From positions 4,612,587 through 4,676,586 of the forward strand of contig NC_092262.1 in assembly GCF_036320965.1 (NCBI RefSeq): a stretch of DNA of 64,000 nucleotides, written 5' to 3'. The position numbers were made by a program, and so were the translations under genes. Shown here piece by piece: positions 1 to 12,384 of this stretch. The notes beneath the pieces are model-generated. The model was not told the DNA's origin and did not search any database. It was given only the letters and a program-made list of their open reading frames with translations. Numbering within the stretch: the stretch's first letter is position 1; each line of letters starts with the position of its first letter. The stretch is from Panulirus ornatus. Taxonomy: Eukaryota > Arthropoda > Malacostraca > Decapoda > Palinuridae.

Positions 1-1339
1 TTTAAGAAGAATACACAAGGCTATAAACATAAAAGGAAAATATGTATCACCACCACACACCTGCAGAGGCTGTGAAGAAGTGAGAAAAATTCATAGTCTT
101 AGACACAGTCCTGGAAAACGTGGGGGATATCCACAATGTAAATAGACCTCAGCTGACGGGGTGTGTGTAGGAGGCACGTCGTCTTAAGGTGGCTGAAATA
201 TCTTACAGAACAAGAGGAACGCATCTCTGGGGATGTGCCCTGACTAGAATACTCAACTCCCAGGGATATAAGGGGGGTGAGGGGAGGAGGATTAGGGTAT
301 TAGGTGCCTCATCCAGGGATGATAAGAAGTGGTTGTACCAATGACATTAAGGCGAGGGGCGACTTACTCCCAGATACGAGAGGGTTTTATAGAAGATAGA
401 ATAATCACAGAGACTTGCTCTGAAGATATAAGGGGATATTATAGAGAATATGATCCATCTAAACCACTAAACCCTGAGATAGAAGAGGTTCAAACTGCTT
501 CAATACAGTTCAGTAAATAGTGTAGTTAAAACAGAATCAGGTTTATAACGAAAAGAAACACACTCACAAAATATCTGATGGACCCTCCACTCCCCAGATG
601 CATGGGGGGAGGTTATCTCTGGGGGTGTGTGGTCAACCCTGAAACAGTCATTTCCGTAATTTCATGTTGTAACCATCCGGAAACATTCACAATCTTTGTC
701 TCAACATAAACTGCAACATTTGATTGTAAAAGATACGTAGCAATTATGCCGTATCGATCAACTAAATAAAGATAAATAACCAATAATTATCACTCATCAA
801 AACGTTGGTGAATCTATAGAAATATATAGAAGCATAGAGATACTGTCTATACTGCAAGTTATTGATCAGATGTGTGTTCATATGTTCGTATTTGAGAAGA
901 GGCTGATAAACTTTCTGATGAGGGAGTTGTGAGTAGCTATATTGGTGAGGTGATTATGAGGGGAGAACTGGGGAGGCTGTGTGAGAAGTGGCGGGGAGAT
1001 AAATCTGGGGTGAAGAGAAGATGAAGAAGAAACGGGAAAGATGTATAAGAAATTAAGGAATAAAAGGAAAAGAGAAATGTGTAGAGGGAAAGGAAAAGAT
1101 GAGGGAAAGAGATGAGAGACAATAGTGATTGTCTAGAATGGAAGAGGAAAAAATGTTAATGGAACAGAAGAGAAGAATATTTAGAAGATGGAACAGATCT
1201 AAGGTTAGATGGAAAGGAACTTTAGGAGAGTAGAAGTGAATAGACAAATGGTGGACAATGGATTGAAAATGAAGGAATGGAGTGATTGGTTCTACCCACT
1301 GTGGAAGTAATCATGATAATTGGCTAGTTATGAGAGTTA

Positions 1340-1340
<1 letters not shown>
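1..1340. other. Unique sequence without recognised gene
   Basis: It holds mixed AT-rich DNA. From about 900 to 1280 it becomes strongly purine-rich on the plus strand (ggaaagatgagggaaagag type) without a clear period. No exon with paired splice signals was seen. Confidence 0.5.

Positions 1341-1394
<54 letters not shown>
1341..1394. repeat. (AC)n microsatellite
   Basis: About 27 perfect AC units. Confidence 0.95.
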
Positions 1395-1397
<3 letters not shown>

Positions 1398-1567
1398 CTT
1401 TACCATTCTCCATCCCAGCCGCTGTCACTACATCCACTCACATAAATCTGTTTCCTCTGGTATGTCTGCTTAACTCCCACACACTCCTGGATCTGGTGCC
1501 CCCCTAGGCCAGCAGCTGCTCTGATTATAAAAGGAAGTTGATATATATATATATGTACCCTAGAGCC

Positions 1568-1569
<2 letters not shown>

Positions 1570-1625
<56 letters not shown>

Positions 1626-1628
1626 ACA
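1570..1628. repeat. (AC)n microsatellite
   Basis: About 29 AC units with one T interruption near the end. A short (TA)6 lies 25 bp upstream. Confidence 0.95.
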
Positions 1629-1764
1629 CCAGAGACAAAAGTGATGTATAGATTGTGGCTCTAAATTCTATGTTTTATTGCAGGTGCTGAGTCGTGTTTT
1701 ATGATAGATTTCTTGTGGTTTTCACATAGACGAACATAGGGAATAGAATCTTTACGGGGCTAGA

Positions 1765-1766
<2 letters not shown>

Positions 1767-1821
<55 letters not shown>
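1767..1821. repeat. (CT)n microsatellite
   Basis: About 27 CT units running into a CCCT-rich pyrimidine tract. Confidence 0.95.
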
Positions 1822-1825
<4 letters not shown>

Positions 1826-1948
1826 CCTCCCCAGCCTCCAGCTCTGCCTCACAATACAGACCTCCTGCGCCAAAGGCCTGCCTCTGCCTCCCCTGGGCAC
1901 CTCGTGCTAGGCTCCCCAGCAGGGGTCATGCACGGGGTAGTTCTCCAG

Positions 1949-2043
1949 TCAGGCTGGGGAGGAATATTCTCTGCAGGCTGGGGAGGAATATTCTCTACAG
2001 GTAGTGGGGGAATATTCTCTGCAGGCTGGGGAGGAATATTCTC
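1949..2043. repeat. 24-bp minisatellite, about 4 copies
   Basis: Each unit carries ggctggggaggaatattctc. One copy is diverged (gtagtgggggaatattc). Confidence 0.85.
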
Positions 2044-2635
2044 ACTAATGGACCAAAATGAAAGTTATTAACACCTTCAGAAGTACGTGTTTCGTTCTCC
2101 AGTGAAGCATAATTAATGTACCTTGATTATCATCGTTGAATTATTGCTCTAGTTCATCATAATCCCGAGCATTGTTATGAATTATTACCATCAATCGATA
2201 ATTACCAGGATTATTCATAACACGAAGATAACTGAAAACCTGCATTATAACTTTTACTTATTAGATTCGTCTCATATTCATTTCTAAGCTACATTGAAAT
2301 AGTCTCATATGTTAAATTTGTTATATTTATCACATGTGATAACTGGAGAAGTAATCATCCGGGTTCTCATAAAGGTAACTCAAAAAAAATGATTTCTAAA
2401 AAAATCTTCGCCATCCGAAAAGTAACCCACTCACGATTATATTAATTATCGTATAATTACTAAAATATGTGTTGTAATATATTCCTTAAGGGGGAAAACA
2501 AGGTGAAAACTGAGAATAAAACGAGCCTTATATTCTGAAATATTGTGAGTCTGTCTGATGTGTTATCATAACATTGCAATGTTAGGATAATGTAATTTTC
2601 TTGGCCAAAACAAAAATTTGGACTTTCATGTTTAC
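2044..2635. other. AT-rich unique sequence
   Basis: Contains several TAAT/ATTA and GATTA motifs (for example around 2110-2215). No gene recognised. Confidence 0.5.
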
Positions 2636-2637
2636 GA

Positions 2638-3004
2638 CAGCGTGTTTGTGGTCCAATATGACAGTGTGTTTGTGGTCCAATATGACAGTGTTTGTGATCC
2701 AATATGACAGTGTTTGTGATCCAATATGACAGTGTTTGTGATCCAATATGACTGTGTTTGAGGTCCAATATGACAGTGTGTTTGCGGTCCAATATGACTG
2801 TGTTTGTGATCCAATATGACAGTGTGTTTGTGGTACAATATGACAGTGTTTGTGATCCAATATGACTGTGTTTGAGGTCCAATATGACAGTGTGTTTGCG
2901 GTCCAATATGACTGTGTTTGAGGTCCAATATGACACTGTGTTTGTGGTCCAATATGACAGTGTTTGTGATCCAATATGACAGTGTGTTTGTGATCCAATA
3001 TGAC
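2638..3004. repeat. 20-25 bp minisatellite, about 16 copies
   Basis: The unit is built on gtgtttgtgatccaatatga with variants tgcggtcc and tgaggtcc. Variable GT insertions change the length. It produces spurious ILDHKH / CHIGPQT open frames on the minus strand. Confidence 0.9.
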
Positions 3005-3051
3005 GTTATTTACAGTGTAGGGAACATTGCCTTTCTCCGCTCTGTTGGACA

Positions 3052-3192
3052 AGACCTGGGCAAGAGACGAGACCTGGGCAAGAGACGAGACCTGGGCAAG
3101 AGACGAGACCTGGGCAAGAGACGAGACCTGGGCAAGAGACGAGACCTGGGCAAGAGACGAGACCTGGGCAAGAGACGAGACCTGGGCAACAG
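3052..3192. repeat. 18-bp minisatellite, 8 near-identical copies
   Basis: The unit cctgggcaagagacgaga repeats at 3055, 3073 and so on to 3181 with no visible mismatch until the last copy. The unit length is a multiple of three, so all frames stay open. Confidence 0.92.
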
Positions 3193-3296
3193 TAGCAAGA
3201 TTGACATGGTTTATCTACCCGAAGATTAATGACGGAACTGCCAGTCATTTGTCTCTGTCCGGTAGATATATTAGACGTAGAGATACGCATAGAGGC

Positions 3297-3375
3297 AAAT
3301 ATATATATATAGACATACACACATTCAGACACACACACACACACATAAACACACACACACACACACACATACACG
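3297..3375. repeat. Short (TA)n and interrupted (CA)n
   Basis: A short TA tract followed by AC repeats with interruptions. Confidence 0.8.
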
Positions 3376-3543
3376 TCAGTGAAGGGATGTGTGTAATATA
3401 TGTGGTGTGGGAGGTTGTGACACAGTGTTTGGAGAGACATACCATATGGGACCCCATCCAGCAAGACGTAATTAATGACAAAACTATGCATAGTACTGTA
3501 GGTCTGGATTGCCTCACCCCGGTGCTAGCTTACCGTCTGGGGC

Positions 3544-3620
<77 letters not shown>
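3544..3620. repeat. (GA)n microsatellite
   Basis: About 38 perfect GA units, followed by looser GA-rich DNA to 3675. Confidence 0.95.
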
Positions 3621-3622
<2 letters not shown>

Positions 3623-3799
3623 ATCGTACCAAAAATAGTGGAGAGAGAGAGAAAGAGAAGGAAAAAGAGAGAGATATATACTCTTGGAAACACTACCTGT
3701 CCGTCCAAACAACATTACCAGGGAGAGACCAGGAAATTGGCTGATCTAGTTAGAATTACAAGAGGACTTGCTGCTGCTTTTTCCTTCTTTCCCTCTCTG

Positions 3800-3801
<2 letters not shown>

Positions 3802-3877
<76 letters not shown>
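3802..3877. repeat. (CT)n microsatellite
   Basis: About 38 perfect CT units. With the (GA)n at 3544 it forms an inverted pair separated by about 180 bp. Confidence 0.95.
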
Positions 3878-3879
<2 letters not shown>

Positions 3880-4121
3880 GTAAGAAATTCCGTCTTACTA
3901 CCACATTTTCTGGATGGTAAAACATGTTCTTATAGGATTCGTCTCGTGAAGGAATGAACAGTTTTATGGAGAGAAACAAATTTCTTTTTTTCAAATTTCT
4001 TTTATTATATTTAACGACATTTTTTCCCTTAAAGTAGTGCGAATATTTTCCTTCCCCAGCATAAGGAACCAGACTGAAGATATTGTGGGCACAAATAGAT
4101 ATAGTTATCAATCAAGATATC

Positions 4122-4141
4122 ATCTTATCTGTGGATAAGAT
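4122..4141. promoter_or_regulatory. Palindromic double GATA site
   Basis: ATCTTATC-TGTG-GATAAGAT is a perfect 8-bp inverted repeat presenting two AGATAAG-type GATA-factor sites. Function is inferred from the motif only. Confidence 0.25.
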
Positions 4142-4240
4142 AGTGAAGATTCTTCCTCCTGGCTCATAGCTCAGGTGGGTTGTGCTCACACCAGGCAACT
4201 AATACTAGGGCTGAAACGATACCTGGAGTTCCTTATACAC

Positions 4241-4683
4241 CAGGTCTGTTCCAGGAGCAGGCCTGTTCCATGAGCAGGTCTGTTCCAGGGGCAGGTCTGT
4301 TCCAGGGGCAGGCCTGTTCCATGAGCAGGTCTGTTCCAGGGGCAGGTCTGTTCCAGGAGCAGGTCTGTTCCAGGAGCAGGCCTGTTCCAGGAGCAGGCCT
4401 GTTCCAGGAGCAGGCCTGTTCCATGAGCAGGCCTGTTCCAGGGGCAGGCCTGTTCCAGGGGCAGGTCTGTTCCATGAGCAGGCCTGTTCCAGGAGCAGGC
4501 CTGTTCCAGGAGCAGGCCTGTTCCATGAGCAGGCCTGTTCCAGGAGCAGGCCTGTTCCAGGAGCAGGTCTGTTCCATGAGCAGGCCTGTTCCATGAGCAG
4601 GCCTGTTCCAGGAGCAGGCCTGTTCCAGGAGCAGGTCTGTTCCATGAGCAGGCCTGTTCCAGGAGCAGGCCTGTTCCAGGAGG
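4241..4683. repeat. 17-bp minisatellite, about 26 copies
   Basis: The unit caggcctgttccaggag has two interspersed variants (ccatgag and ccaggggc; agGTctg for agGCctg). Frames encoding SWNRPAPGTGL on either strand are repeat artefacts. Confidence 0.92.
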
Positions 4684-6486
4684 TAGAACAAAGAAGTCTC
4701 CTCAACCGCACTTGACACCGCTGTAGGGTCCAGTGTGAAGTACGTATCATAATAGGTTTACAGGTAAGGGAAGAAAGGTTAAGTGGGGAGAAGATAACAC
4801 TATCCTGGCCCTACTGAAGGGTAAGGCTGCTTATGGCATTCCCCTTAGGAAAAGATGGACTCTATGGCTGGGAAGGAGTTCAGGGGACGTCTCTCCCTTC
4901 GGAAGGACTAGGAATCAATGGGTAACTAAGGGTTTAAGGGCGCCTTGTTTGGTAACCCCTTGGTGGGTGAGGGACGGACACACACTACATCGCTCCCCTT
5001 TGTGGCATTTTGAAGTCATGCATCGCCTGGTTACACTCATTCCTTCCTTGCACTTTACATTATACTATTCTTTTTACATTTTATTCTCGTGCATGAGGAG
5101 ATGCAGCAAGGCTCACATACGCTGCTCGCCTTGTGAACCAGTTAAGTGTGAGTCGGGTCACATATCACAGGAATATTTGCTCTGGATATTGCCTACGTCC
5201 GTTTGAATTTTAATGCTATCATCTCTCTATCTTATGATATCATACACTTGGATCCACGTTTCGTTATCATGCACTCCCAGGGTACGATAGGCATGATAGC
5301 AGGTGATAAAGAGCTGTGTAGGATTAGTTCTAAGATAATAATTACCTTGTTTATCTTTAAATTATCATTATGGATAACATTGTACAATTATATTGGATTT
5401 GAGTATCATGTTGTGTGCGCATGTTAAGCTGGGTGTGAGAACAGCTGTTGTTCTGTAACAGAGAAGTTGCCTTAGATATGTTTCGTAATTTAGGGTTGAT
5501 GAGCAATATAATTATATGAAATATGTTACAACTATGAGAAAGAAGGAGCAACATTCAGTCCTTGATGCTACCTTCCTTTTACGGGAAATGGCGATCATGT
5601 TTAAAACAAGCCTCCGAACCAAAACTACATCTAATATGTCATAATTAGAGATTAGGTTATGGTACAATCAGTTATCTTCAGTGCTCCCTTATTGTAGAAA
5701 ATATGTAGTGGTGATCTGCTTTTCACACATAACTCAAATGTTTACTATATCTTTGAGTATATCATCCAGGCAAGTAAACTGCGTCTCTGGGGAAATTGGC
5801 TTGATAAAAAAAGATTCCAGACACATTTCAAGTTAAAATATTCATCGTTCTTTGTGATTTCCATGCTAATACCTTTTCCTCTCGTGAATTTCAAGCCTTG
5901 AAAATATGGCAAGCTGGTTGAGACTGTTCTTGTAACAATATTGTCTATGATAATATAGTATCTAAAAAAAAAAATGTATTTCAGGAAAGTTAAGAAAAAA
6001 TGTAAATTTTTTGTTCTGTGTTATTGTGTTTATATAATAAGATGTTATTTTCAGCAGGACATATGACAGAATTCAGGGAAAATATACATAAGTCAATTTC
6101 GTGATCCAATTAAATTGCCTTCCTGAAAAACCATTTGGAGAAAATTACTCCAAGTAAAAAAAATCCGCTTGACTTTATCAAATGGTAATAGGTAATTATT
6201 CCAGGGAAAAAACCAGCTTACTTATGAAAGACGCATTTCCTTACATCGGTTTCCAGGTCCAGTATGGAATATATTCCCGGAAAAATGAGATGCTTCTGCA
6301 GAAACACAACTTCAGAACTTCAAGCCCATTTCAGGATCAATAAACAAAACTTCAGATCTTCAGGCCCCATTTCAGGATCAATCTATCTGAATATCGAGTT
6401 ACATTTGGAGGCAGATGTAATCGCCTTGAAGAACCTCACATCACCTTCTTACATCCTCCAAAGTTCAGTAAGAAAATATCCTAACG

Positions 6487-6492
<6 letters not shown>
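4684..6492. other. Unique AT-rich sequence
   Basis: No exon, RNA gene or repeat recognised over 1.8 kb. Short open frames here lack splice context. Confidence 0.5.

Positions 6493-6562
<70 letters not shown>
6493..6562. repeat. (TA)n microsatellite
   Basis: About 35 TA units. Confidence 0.95.
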
Positions 6563-6567
<5 letters not shown>

Positions 6568-7363
6568 AGAATATTGTTACATATCACCGTCTGTTGATAG
6601 GTAATCATTACATTACAAAAACCGATTCTTTGGCAACATTCAAGGCTGAAAACTTCTCGTGTTATCATCGCGGCACATCAGTCAGCCGCTTCCATCTCCA
6701 ATATAAGAAAAATAAACAACAACTGAAAAACAAGACTTTTCCTCCTGGTGTGATATGATGCATCGCCTCTTTGGGGCGTGCAAGTCCCAGAGGAAGCTCA
6801 GGTTCTGCTGTATACAACATCACAATATTGATTAGGAAACATCTTGGAAGAGGAAGAAGAATCTCTTTCTATTTCTCTCTCTCTCTCTCGCACTGAATAT
6901 ATATACACACACACCATTTTGAGAGGACTTCTCTAACGTGCATCGCATCATATATTCTCTTCATCTAAGTTTCTTTCCTATTTACCGAAGGTGGTATCGA
7001 AGGAGTCTATTCTTAAATCTTTCTTGGAGATTATGTTCTTTATCGTCCTCTTGTGAGATAGTGTCAAAGGCTTTCTGATAATCCAGATATACAAACAGTC
7101 GACATCATGATATTGTCTACAGTGCAGGTGTCTCTCTCGTAGGTGGCTATGGGTCTTATTCAACATGATGGTCTTCTTCATAATCCATGTTCCCTCTCGT
7201 CTTGGTGGCTTGCCGTCTTCAAAAAGTCATCTAATTCCTTTCTGATTCCACTACAGGTCACACTCGTGTGAGAGACTAGACTGAACTTCAGCTCGACCTT
7301 ACGTCGCGTTTCATAAAACAAGATGGAATTTGTTCTTTTCCAATCCCTTGACATGTTACCTTC

Positions 7364-7365
<2 letters not shown>
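6563..7365. other. Unique sequence
   Basis: No gene recognised. A minus-strand stretch near 6980-7180 encoding CLYIWIIRKPLTLSHKR is open but short and partly reminiscent of retroelement RT residues. It is too short to call. Confidence 0.4.

Positions 7366-7422
<57 letters not shown>
7366..7422. repeat. (AC)n microsatellite
   Basis: About 28 AC units. Confidence 0.95.
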
Positions 7423-7426
<4 letters not shown>

Positions 7427-7968
7427 TCTTCATCACTAATTCAAGCAGGTTGTTAGGCTCATCTACACACATCTTCACTACATATGGAAACACTTACAAA
7501 AACAGTCATAAAGATAAAAGTCATTCAATGATCTGTTTATGTTATTTTCCTCAGAAATGTCCATGTCTCCTGACACATCCTCACACAATATCACACTGTT
7601 ATTACTCTATATTGTCTCCCACTTTGAAAACATTTTTCAACTCAGCTTCTCACGTATTCCTACACTCTGCTTCACTTCTTTTCTGCCTCAATCCATGCGC
7701 CTGATAAACGGCTCAATAAGTGATGATTTACGCTTGATAAATCTGCAGAAATGTTTGGGATTTCCTCTTCTCAACACAATATTCTCTTTTCCCTCCGTCT
7801 AATTCTCTCGTGTCGTGTCTTGTGTTCTTGTGTTGTCTGCCTGTAGTGTTGGCTGGGTCTCACCCACAACACGCCACTAACTTCTTCTGTACAGGGAAGT
7901 ATGTGTGTGTTTGTTTGTGACTACCTGTTTCCATTTATTTGTTTGCACTGTCCGGGTCGTAGGACCCA

Positions 7969-7971
<3 letters not shown>

Positions 7972-8050
<79 letters not shown>
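7972..8050. repeat. (GT)n microsatellite
   Basis: About 39 perfect GT units. Confidence 0.95.
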
Positions 8051-8051
<1 letters not shown>

Positions 8052-9160
8052 TTGCCTCCATTAAAAGCGCCACCTGGTGACCTGCTCGACATGCGACCTG
8101 AGACAAGACCCTCTGGGGGGTCATAGATTAATACTGCCCCTTGACCTACAACGTCGTTACGAAAATAATACGAAATGGAAGTCCTTTAACAGCAAGATTG
8201 GGGGTTGGGGGGTGGGGTGGGGGTATGGGGGGAGTACTGAGGTGGTAGAGGAGCGGGGAGGTTGGGAGGGGGTGGGGGAGGGCCTCGTTGGTGTAATGTA
8301 ATCACTCAATTATCGGTCGAGATTGCCTCCCCCTGCTAAGATTAAATTCGTGTCTTTGAAGCCGTGTTACACAGGCAGGCGGGTTCCCGCTGGCTCGTAT
8401 TTTGTCTCCCGCCACGTCTAAATAAGAGCCAATTACGAGGCTTATATCACAACCTCCTTGCAAGACGTCCCGTGAGGGAGGAACAGCTCACTTAAGAGAA
8501 GTGGTTATGTTAATATGGGGGGCAACAGGGGCGGGGTGGGGGGTCGGTTAATAGGCACACACACCCCCCATCCCTTAATCTGCTTAGATAACAGAGCTGT
8601 TGTGCTGCGTTCATTTGACACAAGGTTGTGTTGTCATTATGGGTTGTAGGTATGTTAGCATTGACATAGTCTCATGTCATTATAGGTCATAGGTGTGTGA
8701 ATTAGTAACAGTATCTAGTTCCCAATAAAGGGTTGTATCATAATGAATATATGTGTTGTTAAGTTGTTACACAATCGTATGATCTTCCTGCTGGACAGAG
8801 GTTGTTACAATGAGGCAGTTCACTTATAACGGGTTGAAATAAGTATTTACACGTACAGGATGTTGATCACGTTATATAGAAATGATAAGAAGAAATCATC
8901 ATATTTTGTTTTTACTTGGAAGTAAAAGACTTAGAACCAAGTTCAGGAATTTAATTGAATAGCTAATAGGATTTTCGCATCTAGTTCCATGGAAATCATA
9001 TAAGGAAAAGAGCTTTAGGGAGATTGGTTAATTACTCATTAACTTGTGGCGTAATCTAGAACGTAAGTGATTCATCCGACGCAAATATGAGTGAATTTTA
9101 CTAAAGCATAAAAGAATCATTCTATTCTGGACCTTCTCTACGTCACTTGTCAAGCGTGAT
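8051..9160. other. Unique sequence with G-rich tract
   Basis: 8195-8285 is G-rich on the plus strand (ggttggggggtggggtgggg), with potential for G-quadruplex formation. No gene recognised. Confidence 0.5.
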
Positions 9161-9164
9161 GGCC

Positions 9165-9209
9165 TGACCTTTGACCTGATCATTTGAAGAGAGGTCAAAA
9201 ATCAGGTCA
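9165..9209. promoter_or_regulatory. Cluster of nuclear-receptor half-sites (DR1 and DR6)
   Basis: TGACCT-T-TGACCT at 9165-9177 is a perfect AGGTCA DR1 on the minus strand. AGGTCA at 9192 and 9204 forms a 6-bp-spaced direct repeat on the plus strand. DR1 is the classic site of HNF4 and RXR/USP-type dimers. Binding is inferred from the motif only. Confidence 0.3.
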
Positions 9210-9217
9210 TAGTACCT

Positions 9218-9600
9218 AAAGGTCGTATTGTCGGGCTCATGGGTCGTACCATCGTGCTCATGTGTCGTACTGTCGTGGTGAAGGGTCGTACCGTTGTGCT
9301 CAAGGGTCGTACCGTCGTGCTCAAGGGTCGTACCGCCATGTTCAAGGGTCGTACCGTCGTGTTCAATGGTCGTACCGTTGTGCTCAAGGGTCGTGCCGTT
9401 GTGCTCAAGAGTCGTACCGTCATGTTCAAGGGTCGTACCGTCGTGTTCAATGGTCGTACCGTTGTGCTCAAGGGTCGTACCGTCATGTTCAAGGGTCGAA
9501 CCGTCGTGTTCAAGGATCGTACCGTCGTGCTCAAGGGTCGTACCGTCGTGCTCAAGGGTCGTACCGTCGTGCTCAAGGGTCGTGCCGTCGTGCTCAAGAG
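9218..9600. repeat. 21-bp minisatellite, about 18 copies
   Basis: The unit ggtcgtaccgtcgtgctcaa(g) has variants gttgtgctc and gtcatgttc, plus aatggtcg copies. The same unit, reverse-complemented, recurs at 56.48-56.70 kb. The length is a multiple of three, so several frames stay open and none is a gene. Confidence 0.93.
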
Positions 9601-9632
9601 ATTAAGGCTGATAATCTGTCGTGTGCTCACAG

Positions 9633-9938
9633 AGAACAACCTCGTAATGGGGGTAATTGGGAAACAGGACCAGGAGTCAAATGTGACGATGCAATTGGGT
9701 TGTTTAACTGGGCTGTTTGGGCGCTAATGGGCAGGTCCCCTCTTCACTTCGCTAATGAAGATAATTACAAGAGTTTAGGGACACTTTTGAATTTTCCCTT
9801 CAAACGACCAATAAGAGAGAGTCCCTCTACTGTAAACCAATTTATAACGACTTCATTAAAAAAGTTAAATAATCACTTTCAACATTTTTCTGGATACACT
9901 GATCACAACACAAATACAACAAGGTTCCAACAATGCAG
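9633..9938 (+). CDS. Weak exon candidate beside the 21-bp minisatellite
   Basis: About 101 codons stay open between a possible acceptor (gtgctcacag) and a donor (ATGCAG|GTAAGG). The residues are not repetitive here, unlike the array immediately to the left, but no family is recognised. An open frame of this length with one good splice signal can occur by chance in 64 kb. Confidence 0.17.
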
Positions 9939-10135
9939 GTAAGGTCTGTATGACAGGGTTTATCAGTGAGGTTATTTGATGCAATCAATTGGTTGTTACA
10001 GACAATGTTAGGGAAAGAAAATGGAAAATGAGGCATAGGAGGGAACCCGGAAATAGTTGACTAATTTCTTGTTTAGATCAGCGTTATGCTGTCAATAGAT
10101 TTTCTCTCACGTGTGACTTAAATAAATACAGGTGT

Positions 10136-10138
<3 letters not shown>

Positions 10139-10224
<86 letters not shown>
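10139..10224. repeat. (GA)n microsatellite
   Basis: About 43 GA units. Confidence 0.95.
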
Positions 10225-10227
<3 letters not shown>

Positions 10228-10499
10228 CTACAAGGATACATTCGTCACAACTCGGGATGATATTGTTCAATAATTCCACCTGTGGGTTGCCATCTGTCAA
10301 CTGATTACATTCGATGCCTTTCCACACTGGATATGCAAATTAGATGAAACTTTATATTTTTTATATGTGGCGGCGAATATGATCACACATGGCTGGGTTG
10401 CTTCATGCATTGTTTTTATATTTGTGAGTGATGGAGGCTAATGGAAATTGGTTTTTGTCTAAATTCTGCAATATATATTCGAGGTAGTTTTTATGTTTC
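10225..10499. other. Unique sequence
   Basis: Nothing recognised. Confidence 0.5.
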
Positions 10500-10506
10500 A
10501 CACACA

Positions 10507-10543
<37 letters not shown>
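10500..10543. repeat. (CA)n microsatellite
   Basis: About 20 CA units with two interruptions. Confidence 0.9.
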
Positions 10544-10547
<4 letters not shown>

Positions 10548-10629
10548 AATGTTCCTCTGGTAAGTGGCTGAGGAAATGATTGAATAACAAAAAACACTGA
10601 CTCCATGACATGAAGAGGAGATAATGAAG

Positions 10630-10740
10630 AACAGCTGGTGGAGAGAACAGCTGGTGGAGAGAACAGCTGGTGACCAGTACAGGTGGGTGTAGAGAGCAGC
10701 TGTTCTAGAAAACAGTTGGTGAACAGCACAGGTGTTCTAG
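10630..10740. repeat. 16-bp repeat, 3 copies plus diverged relatives
   Basis: Unit gaacagctggtggaga, then looser copies (acagcacaggtg, cagctgttctag). It is rich in CAGCTG E-boxes. Confidence 0.75.
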
Positions 10741-10946
10741 AGAACTCTTGAAATACATATGAACTACGGTCGACAACAACTGCACAACATTTACATGTAG
10801 GGAGAATGACTCAAGATTATCCATGTACAACATGCAGGGATTTAAGAACCTCATGTGGGATTACTGTGGATTAAGGAAGGGATTTAATGTAATGGGTTAA
10901 AAGAGGAATTCGTATCATCAAAGTTTGAGATTACTAGTGAGGCCAG

Positions 10947-11036
10947 AAATGTGATGTTAGCATGGCTAGTGTGATGTTAGCATGGCTGGTGTGATGTTAG
11001 CATAGCATAGCTAGTGTGATGTTAACATGGCTAGTC
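10947..11036. repeat. About 19-bp minisatellite, 4-5 copies
   Basis: Unit gctagtgtgatgttagcatg. Similar gtgtgatggttta motifs continue in degenerate form to about 11250. Confidence 0.8.
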
Positions 11037-11499
11037 TGAATGATCAGGAGGAGAGAGAATATAGAGTATGATGAGTTAGAGAGAGACATAGACTCAGTAT
11101 GATGCTTTTGGTGTATTACTGGGTAGTTTGATGTGGTTAGTATGATGGTGTAGGGTGCTGTAACTGGCTTAGTATGAAGGTTTATAGGTTGATATTCATA
11201 TTCAAGTATGATGGAATATGGTTCACTACAGGTCTAGTGTGATGGTTTAGTGTGATGCCAATTGTAGAATGTAATATGGAAAGATTTATCATCAGTTCAG
11301 TGTGGCGATTTAGGATGAATTTTGATCTTAATTGTGAATGAATTGTGGTTGATTGTTTGTTTGAAGAAATTATTGATTATAGCTAATCAAGTAAATTTTG
11401 ATGATGATTTACGAAAGTAGCAAATAAAGAAAATCATCAAGTGAAGTCTATATTGAATGTGAAGTAAACAAAATGAAGAAGAGATTGAAGGATGATAAA

Positions 11500-11690
11500 G
11501 AGAGGGACTGATTCATGTTAGTGAAGGATGATAATGATAAGGAATGATTCATGTTAGAGTGAAGGATGATAAATATAAGGAATGATTCATGTTAGAGTGA
11601 AGGATGATAAAGAGAGGGAATGATTCATGTTAGAGTGAAGGATGATATGAAGAAAAGATGAAGGATGAAGATAACATCAGACAAAAGTGA
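11500..11690. repeat. About 40-bp minisatellite, 3-4 copies
   Basis: Units contain gaaggatgataatgataagg and aatgattcatgttagagtga, with copies of different length. Confidence 0.8.
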
Positions 11691-12304
11691 AAAGTGAACA
11701 AAGATATTCTGAAAGACACTCAGAAAACGTGAGAGAGAGGAAGGGAAGAAGCCATAAAGAAAATGTGGGAAGGTGATAAACGAAAAGAGTTGGGTAGTAA
11801 GGAAGGGGTGTAGCTTTCTCAGAATGAGGAATGTGTCTCACTCAATGTTCTCACTCACTCTCTGAGATGTCTCACTCAAAATGATGTCATATTCTCCATG
11901 ATGTCTCTTACTGTAACATGTCTCACTCACTATGTATAAAGTTTTACTCACTGTCATGTTTCATTCACTGTCAGTCTTAAGTTTGGAATGGGTCATTCAT
12001 TACAGTCTTAATTACTCACTGTGCTGTTCTATTTACTGAGATGTATAATTCCCTGCCATGTTTCAATCAACTACTGATCTCTCATTCATTACTGATGTGT
12101 CTCACTGTGATTTCTCACTCAGTATAATCTCAGATATAAGACACAGCTCGACGCTGCCACGAACAGCCTGGTACATATACAGACATGCACGTGATAACCC
12201 ATCTTGATACTGTCTGTGTGATGACCCAGGTGAACATTGGCTCAATACCACATAATACAGGATAATTCACATCTGTAAATTGTATATCGAATTATGAGGA
12301 AAAG

Positions 12305-12310
<6 letters not shown>
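11691..12310. other. Unique sequence with degenerate tctcactca repeats
   Basis: 11825-12130 is enriched in tctcactcac / tctcactgtgat words, a degenerate repeat. No gene recognised. Confidence 0.5.

Positions 12311-12382
<72 letters not shown>
12311..12382. repeat. (GT)n microsatellite
   Basis: About 36 GT units. Confidence 0.95.

Positions 12383-12384
<2 letters not shown>

Noticed and set aside
1525..1534. TATAAAAGG, a perfect TATA box
   Set aside because: No arthropod initiator (TCAGT type) at the right distance and no exon downstream, only microsatellites.
3006..3491. 161-codon minus-strand frame with VSCPGL repeats and CVCVYVC
   Set aside because: Translation of the 18-bp minisatellite joined to a CA array.
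4205..4750. Long minus-strand open frames (up to 181 codons) rich in SWNRPAPGTGL
   Set aside because: These are read-throughs of a 17-bp minisatellite that is open in several frames on both strands.
9202..9727. Open frames of 145-162 codons rich in VRPLSTT or GRTVVLK
   Set aside because: A 21-bp array keeps all frames open. The residues are a direct translation of the repeat on both strands.
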